From the NCBI GenBank assembly GCA_964540005.1, contig CAZILN010000385.1, positions 1-20,509 on the forward strand: a stretch of 20,509 bases of DNA. Direction: 5' to 3'. Positions 1 to 8,241 of the stretch are shown piece after piece (the stretch's first letter is position 1; every line of letters starts with the position of its first letter). Source of the stretch: CAZILN01 sp964540005. Its GTDB lineage: Bacteria; Bacteroidota; Bacteroidia; Bacteroidales; SM23-62. Under the pieces are notes generated by a model that saw nothing but the letters and a program-made list of their open reading frames with translations, had not been told where the DNA came from and did no database searches. A program made the translations under genes and the position numbers.

Positions 1-1
1 G

Positions 2-472
2 AAGACACACACAGTGGCAAAAGGAAAGGAACTGTTCGGGATGCCTGCCAGGGAATACCGCCTGCCAGAATTAGAAGAGAACAGGCTGGAAGATGCCTAC
101 GATGAAATCGAACTGTTGGGGTTCCCGGTGACCTTAAGCGCCTTCGACCTTCTGAAAACCAGCTTCAGGGGCGCCGTGAAGGCACGTGACATGCTCAGGT
201 ATGCCGGGCAGAAAGTACGCATGCTCGGCAACCTGGTAACTATAAAAAACGTTCGGACAGTTCATAAGGAATGGATGCATTTCGGGACTTTCCTCGATAC
301 CGAAGGGGAGTTCTTTGATACCATTCATTTCCCCTTCTCACTGAAGAAATATCCCTTCAGGGGATACGGTACCTACCTGATACTTGGGAAAATTGAGAAC
401 GACCTGGGTTACCCCAGCCTGACGGTGGAAAAGATGGCCAGGTTGCCGGTGAAAGAGGATCCCAGGTATTAG
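2..472 (+). CDS. dnaE: DNA polymerase III alpha subunit, C-terminal fragment
   Basis: This is the last 156 residues of a reading frame that is open through the left edge of the window, so the gene starts upstream. The GTG at 14 is not a credible start. The visible part matches the C-terminal tail of Bacteroidota DnaE: a short linker, then an OB-fold (from about residue 68) with strands such as KVRMLGNLVTIKNVRTV, MHFGTFLDTEGEFFDTIHFP and YPSLTVEKMARLP. The OB-fold of replicative or error-prone alpha subunits binds single-stranded template. The polymerase and PHP domains lie outside the window, so I cannot say whether this is the main replicase or a shorter second DnaE. It converges on the PrsW gene across a gap of about 100 bases (473-571) in which I see no clear terminator. 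Confidence 0.85.
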   Translation, partial: KTHTVAKGKELFGMPAREYRLPELEENRLEDAYDEIELLGFPVTLSAFDLLKTSFRGAVKARDMLRYAGQKVRMLGNLVTIKNVRTVHKEWMHFGTFLDTEGEFFDTIHFPFSLKKYPFRGYGTYLILGKIENDLGYPSLTVEKMARLPVKEDPRY

Positions 473-571
473 AATCTGTACAAAAATTCCAACAAAAACA
501 TCAGAAATAATATAATTATAGCATTGAATTACAATCAATTACACATAAGTCAAGCCTGGTAATTCGTCTTA

Positions 572-1249
572 TCAGTTCTTCAGGTGTCTTCTGAAAACCG
601 AACGGTCAGAGAGGTCTTTCATCCGGCGGAAACCGAAGATCCACAGGCACACCAGGTAAGGAATAAAGAGAAGGATGTATAGTTCATGGCCTGACATGAG
701 GATGAAATCATAAATACCATGGAGCAGAATGGGCCAGATCAGTGCAAGCATCAATCGCCATGCCCTTTCTTTCGGATAGAATTTCGCCAGTCCCAGCTGG
801 TAGCCCATCACCACTCCGAAAAGGGCATGAGCAGGAACAGCAGTCCATGCCCTCATGATGCCTACGTTAAATCCCTGATTAAATACATACAGGATGTTCT
901 CAACCAGGGCAAAACCAAGCGAGATGAATACCGCATATACTATTCCGTCAAATTTTTCATTGAAATTCCTGTTACCCCAGATCAGCAGCATGAAGGCAAG
1001 GAATTTGAAAACTTCTTCGGTCAGGGCAGCTTCAAGAAAGGCAGTATAAGCAGCATTCCAGTACCCCGGGAATGCCATGCTTCCCATCGAAATGAATTGT
1101 TCCATATAAATGACAGGGAGAGTTATTAAGCAGCCGGCAGCGACAGCCAGTGCCATAACAAGAAAGGGTTCTTTTTCATATTTATCTCTCAGGTAAATAT
1201 AGAAGAGTATGATCAGAACCGGTGCTATGGCAATGCCTGCAAGACCCAT
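572..1249 (-). CDS. PrsW-type intramembrane metalloprotease
   Basis: A 225-residue, strongly hydrophobic protein with about seven predicted membrane segments. It carries the PrsW family signatures: EEVFK at residues 78-82 (the EExxK motif), FDGIVYAVFISLGFALVEN at 100-118, PAHALFG with H141, and H177/D181 in a late helix. The glutamates and histidines would bind the catalytic metal within the membrane. In Bacillus, PrsW makes the first cut of an anti-sigma factor; in other lineages the substrates are mostly unknown, and no sigma/anti-sigma pair is visible here. It is the last gene of a tight minus-strand run, 16 bases after the beta-barrel gene, which suggests co-transcription. The family call is firm; the substrate is unknown. 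Confidence 0.85.
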   Translation of the reverse strand: MGLAGIAIAPVLIILFYIYLRDKYEKEPFLVMALAVAAGCLITLPVIYMEQFISMGSMAFPGYWNAAYTAFLEAALTEEVFKFLAFMLLIWGNRNFNEKFDGIVYAVFISLGFALVENILYVFNQGFNVGIMRAWTAVPAHALFGVVMGYQLGLAKFYPKERAWRLMLALIWPILLHGIYDFILMSGHELYILLFIPYLVCLWIFGFRRMKDLSDRSVFRRHLKN

Positions 1250-1265
1250 AAAGTTTCACTGTTGC

Positions 1266-1913
1266 TTAGAAATCGGGCCATAATGATCCCAGTCGCCTGT
1301 AAAGGCCTGAATTGTAGGGATCATTGAACCAGGAACCGGATTGATTATTAAAGCGGATCTCAGCCCCCAGATGAATGTTATTACTAAGCCGGTAATTCAT
1401 GCCGACTGACAGGCTCCGGTAATTAAAATCCTGTGCGAGCGGATGCATGGGACGGAATTGCGGACTGTTCAGGTCTTTTATCGCTGTTCCGAAAACCGAT
1501 ACTTTTTCATTGATCAGATATTCGCCACTGGCAAAAACCGATACCCTGTTATATGGCTTCTCGAACAAGTTGCCTTCACTTGTATTACCAGAAAAAATGT
1601 ATCGTTCTGAAGAAAACTGTATTCCCGTTGTCAGCCTGAATCTCTGACTGAGATCATAGCTGATGCCAGGTCGCACATAATTTCGGAACCCGTAGTTTTC
1701 TTTTCCCATAAAAAGAAACGAGGATCCCAGCTGAAGGTTTACATCCGGATTGCCCGTCCTGGCAAACAGGGCACTTCCGGTGTCAGGTTTAAAGACTGAA
1801 TGTGCATAATAGTTATCAGGGATAGCGAAAGGATATGTTTCATCCTGTGCCCGTATCGAAAGAGCAGGCAATAATATTAAAACAAACAGGCTGATGCTGA
1901 ATTTTCCAGGCAT
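1266..1913 (-). CDS. Small outer-membrane beta-barrel protein, unknown function
   Basis: A 215-residue protein with an N-terminal signal peptide (hydrophobic stretch SLFVLILLPALSI followed by RAQ, cleavage probably after RAQ). The rest alternates polar and aromatic/hydrophobic residues in short strands separated by turns (e.g. YGFRNYVRPGISYDLS, RFRLTTGIQFSSE, YRSLSVGMNYRLS, IHLGAEIRFNNQSGS), as in outer-membrane barrels of Bacteroidota. It ends in WPDF, so a C-terminal aromatic residue is present as in many barrel proteins. I do not recognise a named family. The start ATG lies 15 bases downstream of the amidohydrolase stop and the end lies 16 bases before the PrsW gene, so the three are probably one transcript. 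Confidence 0.65.
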   Translation of the reverse strand: MPGKFSISLFVLILLPALSIRAQDETYPFAIPDNYYAHSVFKPDTGSALFARTGNPDVNLQLGSSFLFMGKENYGFRNYVRPGISYDLSQRFRLTTGIQFSSERYIFSGNTSEGNLFEKPYNRVSVFASGEYLINEKVSVFGTAIKDLNSPQFRPMHPLAQDFNYRSLSVGMNYRLSNNIHLGAEIRFNNQSGSWFNDPYNSGLYRRLGSLWPDF

Positions 1914-1928
1914 GCCTCAAAATTATAA

Positions 1929-2846
1929 TTATTCTATGAGCCTGATAGCATTTTCACCCATAATATTTCTTTCCACACTCGTCTCCAACCCTATTTTTTT
2001 CAGTAATCCTGTCAACTGCAGGTTCGTGTTATCAGTACCGAATAGAATTTTCCTGTTGAAATTATGAAGGAATTCCGCAGATAAGCTGATATCTCTCGAC
2101 AGGGCATTAAAGGCTGAATATCCTGAAATATCGCAATACAGGTTCCCATGCTTTTCCAGCATCTGCCAGATGACCCCCTTATTACGTATCCTGCCCTTTG
2201 CATGATAGGCATGCTGTGGAGGCTGCTGGCCGTATTGTCTCCAGAACTCCGGACCGTGGGCGACAAACGAAATGTCAGGAAACAGCTCCAGGGTGGCATC
2301 CAGTTTTTCCATATTCATAAGGTAACCGGGGAACTCCCTGCGGTGACTTCTCAGAATCCTGGTTGCCCGGCTGAACTTTCCAAGCAGGTAGGCCAGCAAT
2401 CCATTCGATCCGTAATTCACCCTGTTCTCGATACTCCTGCTGGAAAAGGAGAACAGCGTTCCCGGTTTTTCCATATGAAAAATAAGCAGGGGCCTGATAC
2501 GCCGTATCCGTTCAAGGTAAGAGACCAGAAGAGGATCGTCCCATTGTGATGAGACCTTTAATTCTCCAAATCCCCTGAAGCCCTGTTCACTGAACCACCG
2601 CAGCTGTTTCTCAAGTTCAGGACTGCATGGATCCGGTGCATAAAATGGAAGGAAGCGATCCGGATAAGCTGTACATATCTCGAGTATCCTTTCGGGTGAC
2701 AGGTGATGATATTCAGGAATTTCAGGATTTGTCTCTTCCCAGCTCAGAAGCCATCCCCTGTCTATACCGTTGTTATCCAGGTACCTTATCAGTTTCTGCG
2801 GATCATATCCTGAAAGATCAGCATGTAAATGACTGTCTATGATCAT
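1929..2846 (-). CDS. Amidohydrolase-2 family metal-dependent hydrolase
   Basis: A 305-residue TIM-barrel hydrolase without a signal peptide, so probably cytoplasmic. Candidate metal and catalytic residues are placed as in the amidohydrolase_2 family: H6 and H8 in DSHLHAD, H124 in IFHMEKPG, H197 in FVAHGPEF, and D272 in LFGTDN. E95 (GFGELK) sits where a bridging acidic or lysine ligand is often found. Relatives include decarboxylases and lactonases, and the substrate cannot be told from sequence. A segment at about 130-180 with many Arg/Ser residues separates two barrel strands and may form a lid. It is first in the close trio with the barrel protein and PrsW. The RelA/SpoT stop lies 54 bases upstream, so read-through from that gene is possible. 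Confidence 0.8.
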   Translation of the reverse strand: MIIDSHLHADLSGYDPQKLIRYLDNNGIDRGWLLSWEETNPEIPEYHHLSPERILEICTAYPDRFLPFYAPDPCSPELEKQLRWFSEQGFRGFGELKVSSQWDDPLLVSYLERIRRIRPLLIFHMEKPGTLFSFSSRSIENRVNYGSNGLLAYLLGKFSRATRILRSHRREFPGYLMNMEKLDATLELFPDISFVAHGPEFWRQYGQQPPQHAYHAKGRIRNKGVIWQMLEKHGNLYCDISGYSAFNALSRDISLSAEFLHNFNRKILFGTDNTNLQLTGLLKKIGLETSVERNIMGENAIRLIE

Positions 2847-2900
2847 GCATTCAGTTGATATTGTTTTTACTATCTAAAAAACGACTGGTTCTCGCTTATT

Positions 2901-5105
2901 TCAGAGCTCCAGCCTCTGTGCTGCCAGCACCCCTTTTATACTGGCGATCTTCCTGATCAGTCCGTCAAGGTGACCGGTATCTTTCACAAAAAGGGTGATG
3001 GTGCCTTCAAACATCCCCTCGTTGGAATCTATGGAAATTGACCGCATATTTACTTTCAGATCCTTTGATATTACATCAGAGATACGGCTGAGTATGCCTA
3101 TATCATCAAGCCCGGTAATCTTGATGGTTGCGGGCAGGTATATTTTGGTGTCACGGTCTGACCATTGTGCCTTTACCACACGGTAGCCATAACGCGAGAT
3201 CAGTTGACCGGCATTCGGACAATTTACCCTGTGGATGGTGATACCGGCGCTGACAGTGACGAAGCCGAAGATCTCATCGCCATAAATGGGATTGCAGCAT
3301 TTCGCCAGTTTGTAGTTAAGCCTGTCAAGTTTTTGATCAATCAGCAGGAAATCGTCCTGTTTAAAACCCTGAGGAATAAGTTTTTCAGCTGCCTCTTTTA
3401 TATTCTCAGGCTCTCTTTCACTTACGGCAGGTTTATCTTTTTCAAGGATAATATCTTTGATCTTCAGGACGTCAATTTTCTCTGTAGCAACCTGGTAGTA
3501 AAGATCCGGGGCTGTTTTCAGTTTATAATGTCTCAGCAGCTTATTTATGTTCCTGTCCTCGAATTCGATCTTCCAGTTCTTAAAACGCCTCTTGAGGATC
3601 TCTCTCCCGTTATCAGCTTCGGCCAGCATCTCCTCCTTTAAAGACAGTTTTATTTTTGAACGTGCCTTTGAAGTGCTTACAAAATTTACCCAGTCCTGCT
3701 TGGGTTTCTGATTTTTTGATGTAATAATTTCAACCTTGTCCCCATTACTGAGTTTGTGCCTTATGGGTACATTCTGTCCGTTGACTCTCGCACCTACACA
3801 TTGTGATCCCACATCAGAATGTATGTCAAAGGCAAAATCAAGTACCGAGGCACCTGCCGGGAATTTTTTCAGATCCCCCTTTGGTGTAAAAACAAATATT
3901 TCCTTGTTGTAAAGGCTCAGTTTAAAATCATCTGTATCCTCTTCTGGATCATGGTCAGGATGTTCCAGTATCTCCCTGATCCGTTCAAGCCATTCATCAG
4001 GTGCTACACCTGCGCTGCCTCCCTTATATTTCCAGTGTGCTGCAAGTCCCTTCTCTGCAATTTCATTCATACGCTCGGTACGTATCTGTACCTCGACCCA
4101 TTTCCCGCCGGGTACAACTACAGTAGTATGCAATGATTCGTAGCCGTTGGATTTTGGTATCGAGATCCAGTCACGCAGGCGGTTTGGATTAGGCTGGTAA
4201 AAATCAGTCACTACGGAATATACCTGCCAGCATGCTGCTTTTTCAGATTTGGCTTCGCTTTTCAGGATTACCCTGATGGCAAAAATATCGTATACCTCCT
4301 CGAATTCAACATTCTGTGTCTTCATTTTATTCCAGATGGAGCGAACGGATTTAGTCCGGCCTTTAATATCAAAATCGAATCCCTGATTACTTAATTCCGA
4401 TTTCAGGGGCCGGATAAATTCCCTGATGAAGAGTTCCCTTGATATCCTGGTTTCCTTCAGTTTGTTTACCACCAGGTCATATGCCTTCTTATCGGTATAT
4501 TTCAGGGCCAGGTCTTCAAGTTCTGATTTAATATTGTACAGGCCCAGGCGGTGTGCCATCGGCGCGTACAGGAAATAGGTTTCATTGGAAACCCTCAGTT
4601 GTTCAGCCCGATCGAGCCTTTCCAGATTACGCATATAATAAAGGCGGTCGGCAATCTTTATCTGTATGACCCTGATGTCTTCCGAAAGACTGATTAGCAA
4701 ATTGCGCAGGTCTTCACCCTGTCCATCAGATTTCTGGGTATCAACACGTGCTATCCTGGCAAGTCCTCTGACAATCAGGTGAATATCCGGATTAAATCCT
4801 GCTTTGATTTCATCTTCGGTGATCCCGCCATCAATCAGAAAATAAAAGAGCAGCGCAGATATGATGGAGTTGCTTCCCAGCCCCATTTCACTGGCTGCTA
4901 TCCTTGCAACACCCATAGCATGAAAAATAGTAGGCTCCCCCAGACTAAGTTGTTTTTCCTTGCAGGCATCCAGTGCCATTCGGAAGGCTTTCCTTACATC
5001 CCTGTATTCATCTGCATTGCAAATACTTCTGCACTGGCGCAAAAGAGCCCTGTATGTACTCAGTACTTTGGGATCTTTTTTTATATCATAGGGTGCGGCA
5101 GACAT
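2901..5105 (-). CDS. RelA/SpoT homologue, (p)ppGpp synthetase with degenerate hydrolase domain
   Basis: A 734-residue long RSH protein. Domains in order: HD-like region (about 50-160), synthetase (about 235-362), TGS (about 402-465), helical region, conserved Cys pair in KCCNP (603-604), and ACT domain (about 658-734). The synthetase looks active: G249-R250, D273 in VYDIFAIR, GYESLHTTV at 321-329, E338 in EVQIRT. In the HD region H62 and D153 remain, but the segment that normally reads HD...ED reads LLFYFLID: F87 and Y88 replace His-Asp and I91 replaces Glu. Hydrolase activity is therefore unlikely. The motif at 309-312 is RLRD, closer to the basic RxKD of bifunctional enzymes than to the acidic ExDD of E. 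coli RelA. Inference: a ppGpp synthetase needing a separate hydrolase elsewhere in the genome. The start ATG follows a 245-base region shared with the divergent folate genes. Confidence 0.93.
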   Translation of the reverse strand: MSAAPYDIKKDPKVLSTYRALLRQCRSICNADEYRDVRKAFRMALDACKEKQLSLGEPTIFHAMGVARIAASEMGLGSNSIISALLFYFLIDGGITEDEIKAGFNPDIHLIVRGLARIARVDTQKSDGQGEDLRNLLISLSEDIRVIQIKIADRLYYMRNLERLDRAEQLRVSNETYFLYAPMAHRLGLYNIKSELEDLALKYTDKKAYDLVVNKLKETRISRELFIREFIRPLKSELSNQGFDFDIKGRTKSVRSIWNKMKTQNVEFEEVYDIFAIRVILKSEAKSEKAACWQVYSVVTDFYQPNPNRLRDWISIPKSNGYESLHTTVVVPGGKWVEVQIRTERMNEIAEKGLAAHWKYKGGSAGVAPDEWLERIREILEHPDHDPEEDTDDFKLSLYNKEIFVFTPKGDLKKFPAGASVLDFAFDIHSDVGSQCVGARVNGQNVPIRHKLSNGDKVEIITSKNQKPKQDWVNFVSTSKARSKIKLSLKEEMLAEADNGREILKRRFKNWKIEFEDRNINKLLRHYKLKTAPDLYYQVATEKIDVLKIKDIILEKDKPAVSEREPENIKEAAEKLIPQGFKQDDFLLIDQKLDRLNYKLAKCCNPIYGDEIFGFVTVSAGITIHRVNCPNAGQLISRYGYRVVKAQWSDRDTKIYLPATIKITGLDDIGILSRISDVISKDLKVNMRSISIDSNEGMFEGTITLFVKDTGHLDGLIRKIASIKGVLAAQRLEL

Positions 5106-5235
5106 GAATCAATAGATTGGACTTCAATATATCATTATACCATAAGGCATATTGACACGATATTGTTAAATTCAGACCTTATTTCATTACAAAATAAGTA
5201 TAAAATATCCGTATTTAAGCATTTTTTAGTTTAGC

Positions 5236-5361
5236 ATGCAAAAACGAAGGATCCCTTATGAAAAATGGGTCAGGTGGGTGGCTCCGCTGATAGCCATCCT
5301 GATGATACCCGGTTTTCTGCTCTTGATTCCTACAGTAACTATGGACCTCAATGGATGTTAA
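5236..5361 (+). CDS. Possible 41-residue membrane peptide overlapping the pabB start
   Basis: An ATG at 5236 opens a 41-codon frame with a basic N-terminus (MQKRRIPYEKWVRW), then a hydrophobic stretch (VAPLIAILMIPGFLLLIPTV) long enough for one membrane segment, and a short tail ending NGC. The TAA stop (5359-5361) lies just inside pabB, whose ATG is at 5351 in another frame, giving an 11-base overlap suitable for translational coupling. No clear ribosome-binding site is seen, which is normal in Bacteroidota. I do not recognise the product. The basic-then-hydrophobic pattern favours a real peptide, but 41 codons can be open by chance. Confidence 0.35.
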   Translation: MQKRRIPYEKWVRWVAPLIAILMIPGFLLLIPTVTMDLNGC

Positions 5362-6331
5362 CGCACAGATAGAAAAAATAAAAAGCGATATAGGAGAGTA
5401 TGCTGTAAATGCCATACCCTTCTTTCTGATGGTGGACTTTGAATTAAAGAAGCCTTATCTCTGTCCGCTGGAAGAGTTGCCAGGGGATATACGCTTTGTC
5501 ACACCAGGATTCAGGGAACACATAGCAAAACCTGCTGCACTGAAAGATTTCAGTTTTAGCAGCAAGGCTATTGATTTCGACACCTACAAGAAAGCATTTA
5601 AACTGGTAATGGAGAATATCGTTGCCGGGAAGACTTACCTTCTGAACCTGTGTTTTCCATCAGGAATCTCTACCAACCTCAGCCTGGAAGATATTTTTGC
5701 GTTGAGTAATGCTAAATACAAACTCCTTTATAAGAACAGCTTTGTCGTATTTTCACCTGAGACTTTTGTTACAATCCGGTCCGGCAAGATATATTCATAC
5801 CCTATGAAAGGGACCATAGACGCAAATATTCCGAGAGCGAAAAGTTTGCTGTTAGATGATGAAAAGGAGACAGCCGAACACATAACCATTGTGGACCTGA
5901 TCCGGAACGACCTGAGCATTCATTCACGAAATGTAAAGCTTGAACGCTTCAGGTATGTTGAGGAACTGCAAACCAACAGCAGGAATTTGCTCCAGACGAG
6001 TTCTGTTATTACCGGTGATCTTCCTTCCGGCTATCTTTCCCTGTTGGGTGAGATCATTTTCTCAATGCTTCCTGCCGGTTCCATAAGCGGTGCCCCAAAA
6101 AAGGAAACTCTCAGGATCATCACTGAGGCCGAAGGCAGTCCACGGGGATATTATACGGGTATCATGGGATATTTTGACGGAAAAGATTTTGACTCGTCGG
6201 TCCTGATACGGTATATTGAAAAAGTCAGGGGTGGAATGATTTACAGGAGTGGCGGCGGTATCACCTCCATGAGCCAGGCAGAAAAGGAATACCAGGAACT
6301 TATTGATAAGATATATGTCCCGTTTACTTGA
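5351..6331 (+). CDS. pabB: Aminodeoxychorismate synthase component I (PabB)
   Basis: A 326-residue chorismate-binding enzyme that aminates chorismate to 4-amino-4-deoxychorismate for p-aminobenzoate and folate. Motifs in order: KTYLLNL (94-100), PMKGT (151-155) with K153 at the nucleophile position that separates PabB (PIKGT) from anthranilate synthase (PIAGT), EHITIVDLIRNDLS (176-189), SMLPAGSISGAPK (238-250), GYYTGIMGYF (266-275) and SGGGIT (300-305). It lacks most of the N-terminal domain of the 453-residue E. coli protein; short forms like this are usual in Bacteroidota. The following gene starts inside its last codons, and together they form the PabB-PabC pair. No amidotransferase partner (PabA) is in the window, so it uses free ammonia or a PabA encoded elsewhere. 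Confidence 0.9.
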   Translation: MDVNAQIEKIKSDIGEYAVNAIPFFLMVDFELKKPYLCPLEELPGDIRFVTPGFREHIAKPAALKDFSFSSKAIDFDTYKKAFKLVMENIVAGKTYLLNLCFPSGISTNLSLEDIFALSNAKYKLLYKNSFVVFSPETFVTIRSGKIYSYPMKGTIDANIPRAKSLLLDDEKETAEHITIVDLIRNDLSIHSRNVKLERFRYVEELQTNSRNLLQTSSVITGDLPSGYLSLLGEIIFSMLPAGSISGAPKKETLRIITEAEGSPRGYYTGIMGYFDGKDFDSSVLIRYIEKVRGGMIYRSGGGITSMSQAEKEYQELIDKIYVPFT

Positions 6332-6920
6332 AACCATTAAGATAAGCCAGGGACGGGTATGCAATATCGAATACCATAACCGGCGCTTCAATGATGCAAG
6401 GAAGCAGCTGTTCGGCAAGGCTGATATCCAGGATCTGAATGATCTGATAATAATTCCCACAAACCTTGATGAAGGCATATATAAATGCAGGATAATCTAT
6501 GGTGACCGTATCCAGAGCATAGAATTCAGCCCTTATACCCCCAGGCTCATTCACAGCCTGAAACTGGTCCGCTCTGATGATATTGATTACGGTTTTAAAT
6601 ATTCTGACAGAAAATCCCTGGAACTCCTGCTGGAGCAGAAAGCAGAATGTGATGATATTATAATTATTAAGAATGCTTTTATAACCGACACCTCATTCAG
6701 TAATATTCTTTTTCAGGAAGCGGGCGGGCACTGGGTCACACCGGATACTCCCCTGCTGAACGGAACCATGAGGCAGTATTTGCTGGATATTGGACTAATA
6801 AGCGCCGGACCGGTCAGACCGGAGGATATCAGGCAGTTCGAGAAGGCGCGCCTTATCAATTGCATGATGGGAATGGATGATGCCTGTGATGTTCAGACAG
6901 AAAGGATCTTATCTCCATGA
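6315..6920 (+). CDS. pabC: Class IV aminotransferase, probable aminodeoxychorismate lyase
   Basis: A 201-residue PLP-dependent fold-type IV protein. I chose the ATG at 6315 (MSRLLETIK), which overlaps the pabB end by 17 bases; an upstream TTG at 6303 is in frame but less likely. Family features: LLETIKISQGRVCNIEYHNRRF at the N-terminus, K95 in YGFKYSDR as the probable PLP lysine, ITDTSFSNILF (123-133) as the phosphate-binding segment, and PDTPLLNGTMRQ (143-154). Position directly after pabB makes 4-amino-4-deoxychorismate lyase, releasing p-aminobenzoate and pyruvate, the best role. It is shorter than E. coli PabC (269 residues), so branched-chain or D-amino-acid aminotransferase activity cannot be ruled out from sequence alone. 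Its last 12 bases overlap the 3' end of the opposite-strand DUF6588 gene. Confidence 0.82.
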   Translation: MSRLLETIKISQGRVCNIEYHNRRFNDARKQLFGKADIQDLNDLIIIPTNLDEGIYKCRIIYGDRIQSIEFSPYTPRLIHSLKLVRSDDIDYGFKYSDRKSLELLLEQKAECDDIIIIKNAFITDTSFSNILFQEAGGHWVTPDTPLLNGTMRQYLLDIGLISAGPVRPEDIRQFEKARLINCMMGMDDACDVQTERILSP

Positions 6921-8030
6921 AATACCCAGTCCGGCAGTAGCTACCGAGTAATTAGCATAAGCATAATCAAAGTGAATTGTTATTACTGCTAATTTGAAAC
7001 GTATACCGGCATTCAGCCTTGGTTTCATTGTGGATCCGTCTGCATTCTTAATTTCCAGGTCCAGCGGGTTTTCAACAGAGCTGGCGTTGGTTACTACAAC
7101 CTTACCGAGATCAGGACCCGGTGTGGTAACCACAGTCGGGATCGGGTACCAGCCATTGGTTACAAGAGTGGTTTTGGCTATGCTGAGCCCTACCCCACCA
7201 TAAAAGCAGACAACCGGCACATTGGCCCCGACCAGCAGGTTGGCAGTATGTGCCGTGGTCTTGAAATCCATGCTCTGATCATCCCAGCTGATTCCTGTGG
7301 TCTGGTCTTCTGCATCAACAAATGCATCAGGAGTCATTGGGTTGAAATCAGTATGCCACTTCAGGTTTGTATAACCATACTGCAGGCTTAACTGGAAAAC
7401 GGGTATGTTCTTCACAACCGGTATCCATTGCTTGAGACTGTGTTTGATACCTATTCCCCATAGACCCACTGAATTTTCCTTATCATCGCCATACTTAACA
7501 GTGGGGAAAAAACGTCCGTTAATTTCAGTATCCTTAATTAAGCCCACACCGGCTGAAATCATCGGGGAAGGAAAGAATCCTATCCCGAGACCACCGGGAT
7601 GATTAAAGGAGGCCACTGTGATATCAGAACCGCCAACAGGATTGGGTTGAGAATATGTTATGGATGGGCCGGAACCACTTGCACCCATGGCAGTACTGGC
7701 CATACTGTTTCCGGTAATGGGATCAGCAGTCAGCCCCAATGAGTTGAGGTCATATGTTTTAGCCTCATCCGGGACAATAGCAATAGATGTGGTAAAGGTA
7801 ATGTGGAAACCTCCTGTCTGGTGCACTTTAGCAGTATTGTACCATCCACTGTTCAGGTTGGCACCGAGGGAGGTTGTAACGGGTCTGATATATTCCTGAA
7901 ATATAAGGCCGGCATCATCAACACCGCCTGAGAAAAAATCACTCAGGCTGTTAAACTGTGCATTGCTGAATAAGGAAGTGCTGAATACCAGGCTCAGGAC
8001 CAGAATTGTACGAACAAAAAACTTCTTCAT
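6909..8030 (-). CDS. DUF6588-like secreted or outer-membrane protein
   Basis: A 373-residue protein with a clear signal peptide (KKFFVRTILVLSLVFSTS, cleavage near NAQ at 23-25). The mature start, with phrases such as EYIRPVTTSLGANLNSGWYNTAKVHQ, resembles the DUF6588 family of Bacteroidota envelope proteins. The remainder has many short amphipathic strands, Gly-rich turns (VGANVPVVCFYGGVGLS) and a final strand YSVATAGLGISWR, consistent with a beta-barrel or barrel-like protein. Function is unknown. It has its own upstream region (8031-8241), where a GATATTTG box on the minus strand (8083-8090) is one base off the -7 consensus, but I see no matching -33 element. Its 3' end overlaps that of pabC, so the two transcripts are convergent. 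Confidence 0.7.
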   Translation of the reverse strand: MKKFFVRTILVLSLVFSTSLFSNAQFNSLSDFFSGGVDDAGLIFQEYIRPVTTSLGANLNSGWYNTAKVHQTGGFHITFTTSIAIVPDEAKTYDLNSLGLTADPITGNSMASTAMGASGSGPSITYSQPNPVGGSDITVASFNHPGGLGIGFFPSPMISAGVGLIKDTEINGRFFPTVKYGDDKENSVGLWGIGIKHSLKQWIPVVKNIPVFQLSLQYGYTNLKWHTDFNPMTPDAFVDAEDQTTGISWDDQSMDFKTTAHTANLLVGANVPVVCFYGGVGLSIAKTTLVTNGWYPIPTVVTTPGPDLGKVVVTNASSVENPLDLEIKNADGSTMKPRLNAGIRFKLAVITIHFDYAYANYSVATAGLGISWR

Positions 8031-8202
8031 ATCTTGATAAATTAAATTAACATTATTAATACATGCTAAGATAGCACATTCTCAAATATCCAGACTAATA
8101 ATCCATTTAAAAGGTTGCAAAAACCAGTAAAATGAGTACATAGAGCTGATCAATACCGGTTGAGATTAATGAAACATATCAAGATTTATTTTACTTTTTA
8201 TG

Positions 8203-8210
8203 TACATTTG
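8203..8210 (+). promoter_or_regulatory. Bacteroidota -7 box (TACATTTG) for rarA
   Basis: An exact match to TAnnTTTG. The -33 element is weak. Transcription would begin a few bases downstream, at about 8214. The ATG at 8212 would then be excluded, which decides the rarA start in favour of 8242. Confidence 0.55.
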
Positions 8211-8241
8211 AATGTCAATATCAGCACGGAGAGAAAGCAGT

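Noticed and set aside
473..571. Terminator or small gene between dnaE and prsW
   Set aside because: Only weak A+T-rich symmetry (for example ATTGA/TCAAT) without a T-run, and no credible reading frame.
5106..5235. Promoter for the RelA/SpoT gene
   Set aside because: The best minus-strand candidate (TTATTTTG at 5197-5190) has one mismatch and no spaced -33 element, so it was not listed.
8212..8241. Ten extra N-terminal codons for rarA from ATG 8212
   Set aside because: The consensus -7 box at 8203-8210 would place this ATG before the transcript start, and the family N-terminus fits ATG 8242.
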